Positions 1 through 7,662 of a DNA stretch of 14,013 nt are shown in pieces. Position 1 is the stretch's first letter. Every line of letters begins with the position of its first letter. Origin of the DNA: Bacteroidales bacterium (lineage in GTDB: Bacteria; Bacteroidota; Bacteroidia; Bacteroidales; B18-G4); assembly GCA_023145125.1 (NCBI GenBank), contig JAGLEK010000001.1:1-14013 (forward strand), written 5' to 3'. The notes beneath the pieces were generated by a model. The model did not search any database. It had not been told where the DNA came from and saw nothing but the letters and a program-made list of their open reading frames with translations. The position numbers were made by a program, and so were the translations under genes.

Positions 1-1275
1 ACTTCAGCCTATCTGTCAAGACTTGAAGGTGCCGTGAGGGATATCGACGGCCAGTCGTATTCTACCCCTCCCGACAGATATGACGACAGCTACCATTACT
101 TTTACCCCAGGGATATCATCTGGTTTGTTGCCGGACCAAACCTGGAAAACATCGACGTGATCAAGCAATCAATAATGGATTATGGAGTGCTTGGCATCTG
201 TATGTGTTACAGCGGAAGCTTCATCAATGCACAGTATGTTCACTATCAACCCCCTCAAACGTCTGATGATCCTAATCATGCCATATCCGTTATCGGATGG
301 GATGACAACAAGGCAACACAAGCCCCTGATCCCGGCGCCTGGCTGGTAAAAAACTCCTGGGGAAGCAGCTGGGGATTTGATGGCTATTTCTGGATCTCCT
401 ATTATGATAAGCATGCATGTCAGCATCCTGAAATGGGAGCGATCTCATTCCAGAACGTAGAGCCCCTGCAATATGATAATGCCTATTACCATGATTACCA
501 TGGCTGGCGCGATACCAAGACCGGAACAGTCGAAGTATTCAATGCCTTTGTTTCCGGACAGAATGAAGATGTTAAGGCAGTAAACTTCTTTACGGCAGTG
601 GATAACGTGGATTATATCGTTAAGATCTATGACGAATATACAGGCGGAGCCCTCAGCGGAGAACTGATCTCACAGTCAGGTATCATCGAATACTCAGGAT
701 TCCATACTATACAACTGCTTACCGACCTTCCCTTGACAGAAGGAAATGATTTCTTCGTTTATCTTTCCCTGTCGGACGGAGGCCATCCTTATGACCGTAC
801 AAGCGTTGTACCTGTACTACTTGGTTCTGATGCAAAGACCCTTGTAGAGTCAGCCGCCAGTCCCGGCGAAAGCTATTATATGACTGCCAAAGGCTGGGAA
901 GACTTCTACGATTATGATGACCCCTCAGGATACCAGAATACGGGTAACTTCTGTATCAAAGCCCTTTCAGTATCTGATCCCGTTGGCATCGATGACATGA
1001 ATGATACAGACCGGGGATTCGATCTCAGGCAGAATGCACCTAACCCATTCAGCTCATCAACAGCCATTGCATATTCATTAGAACAAAATGCCAATGTACA
1101 GCTTTTCGTTCTTGACCTGAGCGGCAGGATCGTTGAGAGCCTTGTGAATGAATACCAGCAGGCAGGCAACCATAATATCGTATGGGATGCCGGCAGGTAT
1201 GAGAATGGCGTTTACATCTATAAGCTGATCGTGAATGGAAAAGCTGCATCGAACAGGATGATCCTGATGCGCTAG
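1..1275 (+). CDS. Papain-like (C1) cysteine protease with lectin-like region and T9SS sorting domain, 5' truncated
   Basis: This is the C-terminal part of a secreted cysteine protease; the frame is open through base 1, so the signal peptide, the catalytic Cys and the oxyanion Gln lie off the window. Seen: the papain-family His in 'NHAISVIGWDD' (codon 277-279) and the Asn in 'VKNSWGSSWG' (codon 352-354), the usual second half of the C1A triad. A beta-rich region follows (about bases 480-970), resembling the lectin-like domain often attached to C1 peptidases. The last ~82 residues, from 'RQNAPNPF' to 'ASNRMILMR', are a type A T9SS C-terminal sorting domain, so the protein is expected to cross the outer membrane by type IX secretion and lose this tail. 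The substrate is unknown. It converges on the GWxTD gene with a 23-base gap. The GTG at 34 is internal, not a start. Confidence 0.9.
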   Translation, partial: TSAYLSRLEGAVRDIDGQSYSTPPDRYDDSYHYFYPRDIIWFVAGPNLENIDVIKQSIMDYGVLGICMCYSGSFINAQYVHYQPPQTSDDPNHAISVIGWDDNKATQAPDPGAWLVKNSWGSSWGFDGYFWISYYDKHACQHPEMGAISFQNVEPLQYDNAYYHDYHGWRDTKTGTVEVFNAFVSGQNEDVKAVNFFTAVDNVDYIVKIYDEYTGGALSGELISQSGIIEYSGFHTIQLLTDLPLTEGNDFFVYLSLSDGGHPYDRTSVVPVLLGSDAKTLVESAASPGESYYMTAKGWEDFYDYDDPSGYQNTGNFCIKALSVSDPVGIDDMNDTDRGFDLRQNAPNPFSSSTAIAYSLEQNANVQLFVLDLSGRIVESLVNEYQQAGNHNIVWDAGRYENGVYIYKLIVNGKAASNRMILMR

Positions 1276-1298
1276 CGCTTGACCTGACACCCGGAACT

Positions 1299-2537
1299 TT
1301 ATCTTCTCCAGGTATTCACAATGTTATACCACTTTTCCTTGTACGAAGGGGATTTGACGAGACTATAATCATTTTCCGAAAAAGGGTTCCCGACTTTGAC
1401 AAATTGCAGTCGGATTGAATTGTTGTTCCCCTTTTCACCATATAGCCACTCTTCGATATCCTTTCCCCTGTATACTATCTTAGGAGGCCCGTATACGATG
1501 TAGATCAGGCCACGGTCGGTTTTCCATCCCTCGTGGTAGGAAGTGAAATAATTATTGGCATCTACCACCCTGCTATAGTACTTATGGATCATCGCCCTGG
1601 CCCTGCTTGCGTTTCCGGCATTGTCAAGCCAGAAATTATCAACAGCCAGCTTGACATCGTCAGCATTACGCATTTCATCAAATTCAGACTTGGTAGTAAT
1701 ATAACGCAAGGGTTGTAGCATCTGCTCTGTAGTGATGATCTCCGGAAAACCCTTATGAAACCTGAACAATGTATATCCTCCCCTCTGGTTGCTGTCTGTC
1801 TGGATATGATAAAAACCCTCTTCCTGCAATTGCATGACCCCTGTTTCTCCTTTATTCGCAGCAATAGTAAAAACACTGTCGGCACTGTAATCAAAAAAGG
1901 TCTCTGTCTCTTCAAGGAAAGGAGGCAAGGCCAGCGGAAATTCCCGATCATAATACCTTACGAAGACCTGATGAGCAAAGGTATCTGAAATCTGCATGAA
2001 AAATGATTCATCCTCAGCTGTCATATTCCTGAACAACAGATCTCCATCAGCATCCCTGAGCAGATAATTGTCCCGGGATAATGGAGACAAATTATCCAGA
2101 AAGAGGTAATTGCTGACCGCATCCACCCTGTTCAGATCAGTAAGCTCAAGCTTAAGGATATATTTCCGCTCTTCCGGATACTGAATGTCTATGGTAATAA
2201 TAGTATCAAAAATATAAAGCGTACTGTCAGTAATGATAATTGTAGTGCTGTCTATTATTTGTTTAGACTCATAAGATTCAAACAAGGCGTATTTGATTCC
2301 TGCTTTCCTGAAGCTTTTCCCGCTGTTCTCGGCACTGGATGTCACCATATCAGCCATTTGCACAGAAACATACACTCTTGTTGCCTGGCTGCCATTGTTA
2401 AATGCAACGACATCAAGAACGGTAAAATTGGTATTGCTGTATTGATTTGAGAGGTTATACAGGCTCAGCTTATTCAGGCCATGGCAGGCTGTTATCAGAA
2501 GCAGTAGAATTAATATATAACGGATGCGCACTTTCAT
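1299..2537 (-). CDS. GWxTD-domain lipoprotein
   Basis: Predicted lipoprotein of 412 residues. Residues 1-18 form a lipoprotein signal peptide (basic start, Ile/Leu-rich core, 'LITAC' with the acylated Cys at 18). The middle (about 30-280) is beta-strand-rich without a recognisable enzyme motif. The C-terminal ~120 residues hold the GWxTD signature, 'GWKTDRGLIYIVYGPP' from residue 337, followed by 'IEEWLYG'. This domain is common in Bacteroidota and related phyla; its biochemical role is not established to my knowledge. The ATG overlaps the rmuC stop codon in an ATGA arrangement (2534-2537), so translation is probably coupled and both genes sit on one transcript. No terminator hairpin is visible before the convergent protease gene. 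The product class is confident; the function is unknown. Confidence 0.88.
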   Translation of the reverse strand: MKVRIRYILILLLLITACHGLNKLSLYNLSNQYSNTNFTVLDVVAFNNGSQATRVYVSVQMADMVTSSAENSGKSFRKAGIKYALFESYESKQIIDSTTIIITDSTLYIFDTIITIDIQYPEERKYILKLELTDLNRVDAVSNYLFLDNLSPLSRDNYLLRDADGDLLFRNMTAEDESFFMQISDTFAHQVFVRYYDREFPLALPPFLEETETFFDYSADSVFTIAANKGETGVMQLQEEGFYHIQTDSNQRGGYTLFRFHKGFPEIITTEQMLQPLRYITTKSEFDEMRNADDVKLAVDNFWLDNAGNASRARAMIHKYYSRVVDANNYFTSYHEGWKTDRGLIYIVYGPPKIVYRGKDIEEWLYGEKGNNNSIRLQFVKVGNPFSENDYSLVKSPSYKEKWYNIVNTWRR

Positions 2538-3862
2538 GATTCTTCCTCATCATCATCTGAGTTTGTCTCCAGATAATCCTGCGGAATCTCCTTGGAGGTT
2601 TTAGCACCCAGTTCCTGTAATATTTTTACTTTGCCAATTATATTTCCGGCACCGGAACCCAATTTTTTATGTGCTTCATGATAGGTAGCCTGAACGCGGT
2701 CTATCTGCCTTCCAAGGTTTTCAAGATCACCCAGGAAAGAGACAAATTTATCATATAAACGCCCACCCTGCCTGGCAATTTCGAGGGCATTGCGTGTTTG
2801 CTTTTCGTGCTTCCAGATAGATCCTACTGTCATCAGGGTTGCAAGCAATGTGGTTGGGCTCACTATTACGATCTTTCTTTCCCATGCAAAGGAGAACAGA
2901 TCGCTCTGCTCCTGAATGGCAAGGCTGAATGCTGACTCAAGCGGCATAAAGAGCAATACAAAATCTGGTGTATCGAGCTTCTCGGTAAGCTGATAACTCT
3001 TTCCGGCCAGTTCTTTGACATGCTCCCTGACTGACTCCACATGTGCCTTGACAAATTTTGTTTTCTGCTCTTCCGTTTCGGCACCAATAAATGCTTCATA
3101 TGCTTTTAACGACACCTTGGAATCAATGATAATATGTTTGTTCTCAGGCAATCTTATGATCACATCTGGCCTGATCATCTCCCCTTTATCATTTCTGTAT
3201 GATTCCTGAACCAGGTATTCTTCGCCTTTTGTAAGGCCGGAACGCTCAAGCAGGCGCTCAAGGACCATCTCGCCCCAGTTACCCTGCTTTTTGCTATCGG
3301 ATTTCAGTGCCCTTGTAAGATTATTTGCCTCTTCGCTTAACCTGGTATTCAGCTCATGCAGGTTTTTTATCTCTGCTTTAAGGTCAACCTGGTCTTTTAA
3401 GCCCTTTTGATAGGTCTCACTGACCGTCTTCTCAAATTCCTCAATTTTTTGCCTCAGGGGATTGATGACCTCATTGATACTTTTCTGGTTGCTTACTGAA
3501 AAGTCAAGGGTGTTTTGCTTTAAAATTTTAGAAGCAATATTCTCAAATTCAAGTTTAAATTTTTCCTGAAGCTTATCCACCTCCTTCTGGTAGTGCTCAT
3601 ACTTCTCCTGCATGGATCTTTCTTTTTCCCCTGCTATGGCCAGTTTCCGGCTTAACTCGGATACCTTATTGCGTTCCTCTTCCAGGTTTTTTTCTGCTGA
3701 ACCAAGGCTTGATCCTGCCATTGCCAGTTTTTCCCTGTTTACATCGAGTTCCTTTTCCAGCTCCCGGCTGGCTGTAACTGACCGGCTTCTCGCATACAAC
3801 CATGCTACAGCAGCCCCCAGCAACAATGCTGATCCTGAAATAATATATACCATGTTATCCAT
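2534..3862 (-). CDS. rmuC: DNA recombination protein RmuC homologue
   Basis: RmuC-family protein of 442 residues, a normal family length. It has an N-terminal membrane segment (about 5-24), a long charged coiled coil (about 33-190), then the RmuC core with 'GNWGEMVLERLLERSGL' (194-210), 'RPDVIIRLP' (231-239), 'IIIDSKVSLKAYEAF' (244-258), 'LLFMPLESAF' (303-312) and 'IVIVSPTTLLATLMTVGSIW' (331-350). Asp233 and the Asp247/Lys249 pair fit the PD-(D/E)xK nuclease-like fold assigned to this family. In E. coli RmuC limits recombination at inverted repeats; the mechanism is poorly defined. The C-terminus is acidic. The ATG at 3862 is chosen because it begins just before the membrane segment; Met4 (3853) is an alternative. 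It is the first gene of a two-gene unit with the GWxTD lipoprotein. Confidence 0.93.
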   Translation of the reverse strand: MDNMVYIISGSALLLGAAVAWLYARSRSVTASRELEKELDVNREKLAMAGSSLGSAEKNLEEERNKVSELSRKLAIAGEKERSMQEKYEHYQKEVDKLQEKFKLEFENIASKILKQNTLDFSVSNQKSINEVINPLRQKIEEFEKTVSETYQKGLKDQVDLKAEIKNLHELNTRLSEEANNLTRALKSDSKKQGNWGEMVLERLLERSGLTKGEEYLVQESYRNDKGEMIRPDVIIRLPENKHIIIDSKVSLKAYEAFIGAETEEQKTKFVKAHVESVREHVKELAGKSYQLTEKLDTPDFVLLFMPLESAFSLAIQEQSDLFSFAWERKIVIVSPTTLLATLMTVGSIWKHEKQTRNALEIARQGGRLYDKFVSFLGDLENLGRQIDRVQATYHEAHKKLGSGAGNIIGKVKILQELGAKTSKEIPQDYLETNSDDDEEES

Positions 3863-3889
3863 TGAAATGTAAAAGTAGAAAAAAATACT

Positions 3890-3897
3890 TATTTTTG
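3890..3897 (+). promoter_or_regulatory. Bacteroidota -7 promoter element for the TonB-like gene
   Basis: TATTTTTG matches the Bacteroidota housekeeping-sigma consensus TAnnTTTG. It lies 31 bases before the ATG at 3929, giving a leader of roughly 25 nt. A TTG at 3862-3864 is 25 bases upstream, longer than the usual 17-23, so the -33 element is weak or absent. Confidence 0.5.
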
Positions 3898-3928
3898 AGC
3901 TACACTCGTCTTTACAAATGCCACGGTC

Positions 3929-4741
3929 ATGAAAACATGTAAAACCTTCCTTGCAACATTTCTGGCGAGCTTTCTCCTTTCTTCGTCACTGTTTTCCCAA
4001 ATAGACACGCCCCCTAAACCCTTTGGCGGAAACCAGTGGATGCGTGAATTCATTTGCAATGAGATGATCTATCCTGAATCTGCCATTAACAACAAAGAGG
4101 AAGGAACCGTTGAAGTCTTGCTTACGGTTATGCAAGATGGAAAAACGACAAACTACCGTATTCATGAGTCAGTATCCCCTGTGCTTGACCGGGAGGCAAT
4201 GCGTATTTGCAAGCTGATCATGTTTTATCCGGCTGTCAGGTCATCAAATTATATCATCAATGATTATAATATCCCTGTAAAATTCAATGTCAAAAAATAT
4301 AACAGGAACTGTAAGAAGAAAGGCTTTGACAGCTATGAGAAATATAATGGTGCCATCGATACCAGCCTCATGGTTTATCCTATCAAGGCACTGGACGAAT
4401 CACCCAAACCTGCCTTCGAAGATCCGGAGATGGATTTTGGAAAATTCATTACTGAGAACATAAAATACCCTGAAACTGCCTATACCCAGAACATTAGCGG
4501 GGATGTAGAGTTGAGCTTCATTGTTGAAGCAAGCGGGCGCATCTCCAACCTCGAGATAATTGATCCCCTGGGGGGAGGATGTACCGAGGAAGCCATCCAC
4601 CTGCTGAAGCAGATCTTATGGAAGCCCGGGATACTGGATAATATAGCTGTCAGGACCTCTTTGAGTGTCAAGATCAGCTTCAGCCTCGACAATAATTCCA
4701 ATCATCAGTATCTTCCCAATAACAACAATACTACAATGTAA
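3929..4741 (+). CDS. Exported protein with two tandem TonB C-terminal-like domains
   Basis: Protein of 270 residues with an N-terminal signal peptide (about 1-23, ending 'SSSLFSQ'). Two copies of a TonB C-terminal-like fold follow. Copy 1 (about 40-120) has 'YPESAINNKEEGTVEVLLTV' and a conserved 'LDREAM'. Copy 2 (about 170-255) has 'YPETAYTQNISGDVELSFIV', 'GGGCTEEAIHLLKQ' and 'WKPG'. In true TonB this domain contacts the TonB box of outer-membrane receptors. Here there is no proline-rich linker and the only hydrophobic stretch looks cleavable, so an energy-transducing TonB is unlikely; a soluble periplasmic interaction protein fits better. The last ~15 residues are Asn-rich. The gene is 17 bases upstream of the phosphodiesterase gene and probably cotranscribed with it. 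Confidence 0.8.
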   Translation: MKTCKTFLATFLASFLLSSSLFSQIDTPPKPFGGNQWMREFICNEMIYPESAINNKEEGTVEVLLTVMQDGKTTNYRIHESVSPVLDREAMRICKLIMFYPAVRSSNYIINDYNIPVKFNVKKYNRNCKKKGFDSYEKYNGAIDTSLMVYPIKALDESPKPAFEDPEMDFGKFITENIKYPETAYTQNISGDVELSFIVEASGRISNLEIIDPLGGGCTEEAIHLLKQILWKPGILDNIAVRTSLSVKISFSLDNNSNHQYLPNNNNTTM

Positions 4742-4758
4742 ATAAAACCACCCGGGAT

Positions 4759-5274
4759 ATGATGCGGATCGGCCTGTTATCTGACACACATACCTGGGTA
4801 TACCCCGGGGTCTATGATTTTTTCAAGGAATGCGATGAGATCTGGCATGCCGGGGATATTGGCGACCGGGCTACCTATGAAATCCTGGAAGACTTTAAGC
4901 CACTACGGGCCGTTTATGGAAACATCGACGGCAGCGATGTTCGCATGCTTTGCCGGGAAGTGCAGGTATTTTATTGTGAAGAAGTAAAAGTGATGATAAA
5001 GCATATTGGTGGCTACCCCGGCAGATATGATAAAAGTGTACACCAAATGCTTGGCCTGGAAAAGCCGGATCTATTTATCACTGGCCATTCACATATCCTG
5101 AAGATCATTTTTGATGAAAAGAAAAATCTATTGCACATGAATCCCGGTGCGGCCGGAAGATCGGGCCTTCACAAAGCAATCACATGCATAAGGTTTATAA
5201 TAGATGGAAAAGAGATCAAAGATGTGGAAATACTGGATAAAGATCGAAAAACTTTGATAAAAGGATCATCTTAA
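4759..5274 (+). CDS. YfcE/MJ0936-family metallophosphodiesterase
   Basis: Small cytoplasmic metallophosphoesterase of 171 residues, typical of the YfcE family. All core metal-site motifs are present: 'SDTH' (8-11), 'HAGDIGD' (30-36), 'GNIDG' (54-58), a mid-protein His in 'KHIGGYPG' (His82) and 'GHSH' (109-112), then 'MNPGAAGRSG'. Family members hydrolyse phosphodiester bonds with Mn2+ in vitro; the physiological substrate is usually unknown. The start is MM; the second ATG (4762) gives the more usual 'MRIGLLSDTH' and cannot be excluded. It probably shares a transcript with the TonB-like gene. Its 3' end overlaps the end of the convergent DUF4293 gene by 9 bases, with no hairpin between them. 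Confidence 0.9.
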   Translation: MMRIGLLSDTHTWVYPGVYDFFKECDEIWHAGDIGDRATYEILEDFKPLRAVYGNIDGSDVRMLCREVQVFYCEEVKVMIKHIGGYPGRYDKSVHQMLGLEKPDLFITGHSHILKIIFDEKKNLLHMNPGAAGRSGLHKAITCIRFIIDGKEIKDVEILDKDRKTLIKGSS

Positions 5275-5733
5275 CCTGTCGGCAGAGCGAATAAGCTTTT
5301 CGTCCTTCATAATAAATCTGTTTGCCAGGATAAGGAAAATAACAGAAGCTATGGGCAGGTATATGCCTGGCTCGCTGATATAATCGGCATTGGTTTGAGT
5401 AAGGCCTTCCAGTTCAGGGACATAGTAAAAAAATATCAAGCCCAGGTAGACAATATTCAATAAGAGATTGAACCTGATCAGCCGAACCTGCACCATCCTT
5501 CTTTTATATAAGAATATTGTGACAAAAGCCAGAAAGCTTATCAATCCCAGGACAACAGGCAGTAAGATAGTGTTTGGCCACTCTGCATCATATTGAAATT
5601 GTTCTTCAACACCAAGTGCACTTAATTTTATAACATACATGTTTCCCCAAAAGCTTGCGATGGGGAAGAAAAACGTGGCCAGACCGCTTATAAATACTAA
5701 AAACAGGAATAATGACTGAATGCGTTGTATCAT
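5266..5733 (-). CDS. DUF4293 family four-helix membrane protein
   Basis: Integral inner-membrane protein of 155 residues with four hydrophobic helices (about 7-25, 55-76, 86-105 and 123-142). The N-terminus 'MIQRIQSLFLFLVF' and overall layout match the Bacteroidota family DUF4293, which has no known function. I place the start at the ATG at 5733. The longer frame begins with a TTG at 5754, which lies inside the putative -7 element (5752-5759), so it is unlikely to be translated. The gene is divergent from rho, and the two share about 200 bases of upstream DNA. Confidence 0.83.
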   Translation of the reverse strand: MIQRIQSLFLFLVFISGLATFFFPIASFWGNMYVIKLSALGVEEQFQYDAEWPNTILLPVVLGLISFLAFVTIFLYKRRMVQVRLIRFNLLLNIVYLGLIFFYYVPELEGLTQTNADYISEPGIYLPIASVIFLILANRFIMKDEKLIRSADRLR

Positions 5734-5751
5734 TTGAAATAAATATTTCAA

Positions 5752-5759
5752 CAAAGATA
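5752..5759 (-). promoter_or_regulatory. -7 promoter element for DUF4293 gene
   Basis: Read on the minus strand the bases are TATCTTTG, a full match to TAnnTTTG. The implied transcript start near 5745 gives a short leader to the ATG at 5733. No TTG is found at the expected -33 distance, so this rests on the -7 motif and position only. Confidence 0.45.
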
Positions 5760-5765
5760 AAAAAC

Positions 5766-5793
5766 TTGTGTTTGTAAAATATTATTATATTTG
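5766..5793 (+). promoter_or_regulatory. Promoter of rho (TTG - N17 - TATATTTG)
   Basis: A -33-like TTG at 5766-5768 is followed after 17 bases by TATATTTG at 5786-5793, a full match to TAnnTTTG. Both elements and their spacing fit Bacteroidota housekeeping promoters. The implied transcript start is near 5800, leaving a leader of about 140 nt before the rho ATG. Confidence 0.6.
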
Positions 5794-5799
5794 CAAAAT

Positions 5800-5938
5800 C
5801 AATTGGATATCATATCCAGATATATTCCTTTATATCCATTATTTAATTTAAATCATTTACCTTATATCCAAAAGCGCATGATGCCTGTAGGCTTAACCAT
5901 GCGGATATATTTCCACGATTAACAAAACATCACATTTT
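5800..5938 (+). promoter_or_regulatory. Structured rho leader with nested inverted repeats
   Basis: The untranslated leader of rho holds a perfect 15-base palindrome at 5804-5818 (TGGATAT, C, ATATCCA). ATATCCA recurs at 5832-5838 and 5864-5870. A nested hairpin follows: TATATC (5863-5868) can pair with GATATA (5904-5909), CGCATG (5875-5880) with CATGCG (5898-5903), and GCCT (5883-5886) with AGGC (5889-5892). A short frame inside it, 5878-5922, reads MMPVGLTMRIYFHD and stops 16 bases before rho. E. coli rho is autoregulated by termination in its leader; a similar control here is inference. No Rfam class was recognised. Confidence 0.4.
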
Positions 5939-7615
5939 ATGTACGACATTATTCAACTAAGCGGGAAACTTGTTCCTGAGCTAAAAGAAATTGCCAAAGA
6001 ACTGAACATCCCCAAGTACGAAAAACTTTTAAAACAGGATCTTATCTACAAGATCCTCGACCAACAGGCCCTGAATCCCACCCCTGACATATTAAAGAAA
6101 GAGAAGGCCGACACTCATGCCAGGCGCCACGGCCGTAAGAGAGGCGAAAAACCTGCACCTGCAAAGGAGGAGAGAACTCCTGCAAAAGCAGAAAAACCTT
6201 CAAGCCCGCATGTCAAAGAAGACAAGCCCAGAGGCAGGGGAAGAAAACCCAAGTCGGAAAAACCTGAAACTACTAATATTCAGGGCGACAAGAAAGAAAA
6301 ACCCGGCTATAAGGGTGAAAAGAAAGAGGATCCCAGGTTTAAGGGAGAAAAGAAAGAACCCGTTCGTGTTGAGAAGCCCAGGGAAAACAAACCTCACGAA
6401 AGGCCCCTGCTGCAACCCGGACATCCGGATAAAGACAAATTCCGGCATAAAGACCACGGCCATCGAAAAGATGAGGAAGCTTATGCTGAATTCGACGGAG
6501 TGGTTACCAGTGAGGGCGTATTGGAGATCATGCCTGATGGTTATGGCTTCCTGCGTTCATCAGATTATAATTACCTGAACTCACCGGATGATATTTATGT
6601 ATCCCAATCACAGATCAAGCTCTTTGGCTTAAAGACCGGTGATAACGTAAGGGGTAGTATCAGGCTGCCAAAAGACGGAGAAAAGTATTTTCCGCTTATA
6701 AAGGTGGTGGAGATCAACGGACGTACCCCTGAAGAAGTTCGTGACAGAATCCCATTCGAGTACCTGACCCCCTTGTTCCCGCAAGAAAAATTCACCCTGT
6801 CAAACAACCCCAATCCTGAAGAAGCCATAGCTACCAGGATCATCGATATGTTCACACCTATCGGGAAAGGACAGCGTGGGCTGATCGTTGCACAACCGAA
6901 AACAGGAAAAACCATACTCCTTAAGGCAATTGCTAATTCAATTGCCCATAACCACCCTGAAGCATACCTCATCGTGCTGCTGATCGATGAAAGGCCTGAA
7001 GAGGTCACTGATATGGAAAGAAGTGTGAAAGCAGAGGTTATCTCTTCCACTTTCGATGAACCTGCCGACAAGCATGTTAAGATTGCCAATATTGTACTGG
7101 AGAAGGCCAAGAGAATGACTGAGTGCGGACATGACGTGGTGATACTGCTTGATTCCATTACTCGCCTTGCACGTGCCTATAATACAGTTTCCCCGGCCTC
7201 AGGTAAAGTACTTTCCGGTGGTGTGGAAGCGAATGCACTCCAGAAACCAAAACGTTTCTTTGGTGCTGCAAGAAAGATCGAAGGTGGTGGGTCGCTCACC
7301 ATTATCGCAACAGCCCTGACCGATACCGGATCAAAAATGGATGAGGTGATCTTCGAAGAATTTAAAGGCACAGGTAACATGGAACTTCAGCTTGATCGCA
7401 AATTATCCAACAAAAGGATCTATCCTGCTATCGATATGGTTGCTTCCAGTACCAGGCGCGATGATCTGCTCCTCGATAAGGAAAACCTGCAGAGGATATG
7501 GATACTCAGGAACCACCTGGCAGATATGAACCCGCTGGAAGCCATGGAATTCCTGAAAGACAAGATAAGATTCACAAAAACCAACGAGGAGTTTATGATC
7601 TCCATGAATGGTTAA
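5939..7615 (+). CDS. rho: Transcription termination factor Rho with long disordered insertion
   Basis: Hexameric RNA helicase that terminates transcription. The protein is 558 residues against 419 in E. coli. The N-terminal Rho_N helical domain covers about 1-45. Residues about 48-180 are a Lys/Glu/Pro/Gly/Arg-rich, almost certainly disordered insertion. The cold-shock-like RNA-binding domain follows (about 184-285, 'DGYGFLR' at 200-206). The RecA-like ATPase has a Walker A 'AQPKTGKT' (318-325), Walker B 'VILLD' (401-405), 'LSGGVEANALQKPKRFFGAA' (425-444) and the R-loop region 'DTGSKMDEVIFEEFKGTGNM' (462-481). All catalytic regions look intact. In Bacteroides thetaiotaomicron a comparable disordered region in Rho drives phase separation and affects gut fitness; the same behaviour here is inferred. 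The gene is monocistronic, with its own promoter, structured leader and intrinsic terminator. Confidence 0.97.
   Translation: MYDIIQLSGKLVPELKEIAKELNIPKYEKLLKQDLIYKILDQQALNPTPDILKKEKADTHARRHGRKRGEKPAPAKEERTPAKAEKPSSPHVKEDKPRGRGRKPKSEKPETTNIQGDKKEKPGYKGEKKEDPRFKGEKKEPVRVEKPRENKPHERPLLQPGHPDKDKFRHKDHGHRKDEEAYAEFDGVVTSEGVLEIMPDGYGFLRSSDYNYLNSPDDIYVSQSQIKLFGLKTGDNVRGSIRLPKDGEKYFPLIKVVEINGRTPEEVRDRIPFEYLTPLFPQEKFTLSNNPNPEEAIATRIIDMFTPIGKGQRGLIVAQPKTGKTILLKAIANSIAHNHPEAYLIVLLIDERPEEVTDMERSVKAEVISSTFDEPADKHVKIANIVLEKAKRMTECGHDVVILLDSITRLARAYNTVSPASGKVLSGGVEANALQKPKRFFGAARKIEGGGSLTIIATALTDTGSKMDEVIFEEFKGTGNMELQLDRKLSNKRIYPAIDMVASSTRRDDLLLDKENLQRIWILRNHLADMNPLEAMEFLKDKIRFTKTNEEFMISMNG
6284..6373 (+). 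repeat. Three 30-base in-frame repeats in the Rho disordered region
   Basis: Rho residues 116-145 are three consecutive ten-residue units: GDKKEKPGYK, GEKKEDPRFK and GEKKEPVRVE. The first two match closely and the third has drifted after its first five residues. The pattern points to local duplication within the disordered insertion. Confidence 0.6.
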
Positions 7616-7626
7616 TGTATATTTAT

Positions 7627-7662
7627 GGTTGCCAACCTTCAAAAGGTTGGCAACCCTTTTTT
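7627..7662 (+). terminator. Intrinsic terminator of rho
   Basis: GGTTGCCAACC (7627-7637) pairs perfectly with GGTTGGCAACC (7645-7655). Two more A-T pairs can close the loop, and a run of six T follows (7657-7662). It begins 12 bases after the rho stop. On the minus strand the bases after the hairpin are not T-rich, so it should act mainly on rho. The T-run overlaps the stop codon of the convergent Mur ligase gene (7661-7663). Confidence 0.9.

Noticed and set aside
1269..1278. Perfect ten-base palindrome GCGCTAGCGC across the protease stop codon
   Set aside because: It has no loop and no T-run on either side, so it is not a terminator, and a palindrome this short is expected by chance.
1589..1951. 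Minus-strand frame of 120 codons overlapping the GWxTD gene
   Set aside because: Same strand, different frame; the GWxTD frame is intact end to end, so this is not evidence of a frameshift or a second gene.
6117..6578. Second open frame of 153 codons on the plus strand inside rho
   Set aside because: It is an out-of-frame shadow of the Lys/Glu-rich insertion, whose base composition has few stops in the next frame. The rho frame has clear family motifs on both sides.
6595..7158. Antisense open frame of 187 codons inside rho
   Set aside because: Ser-rich translation with no recognisable motif, lying opposite the conserved Rho RNA-binding and ATPase domains. Typical shadow of a conserved gene.
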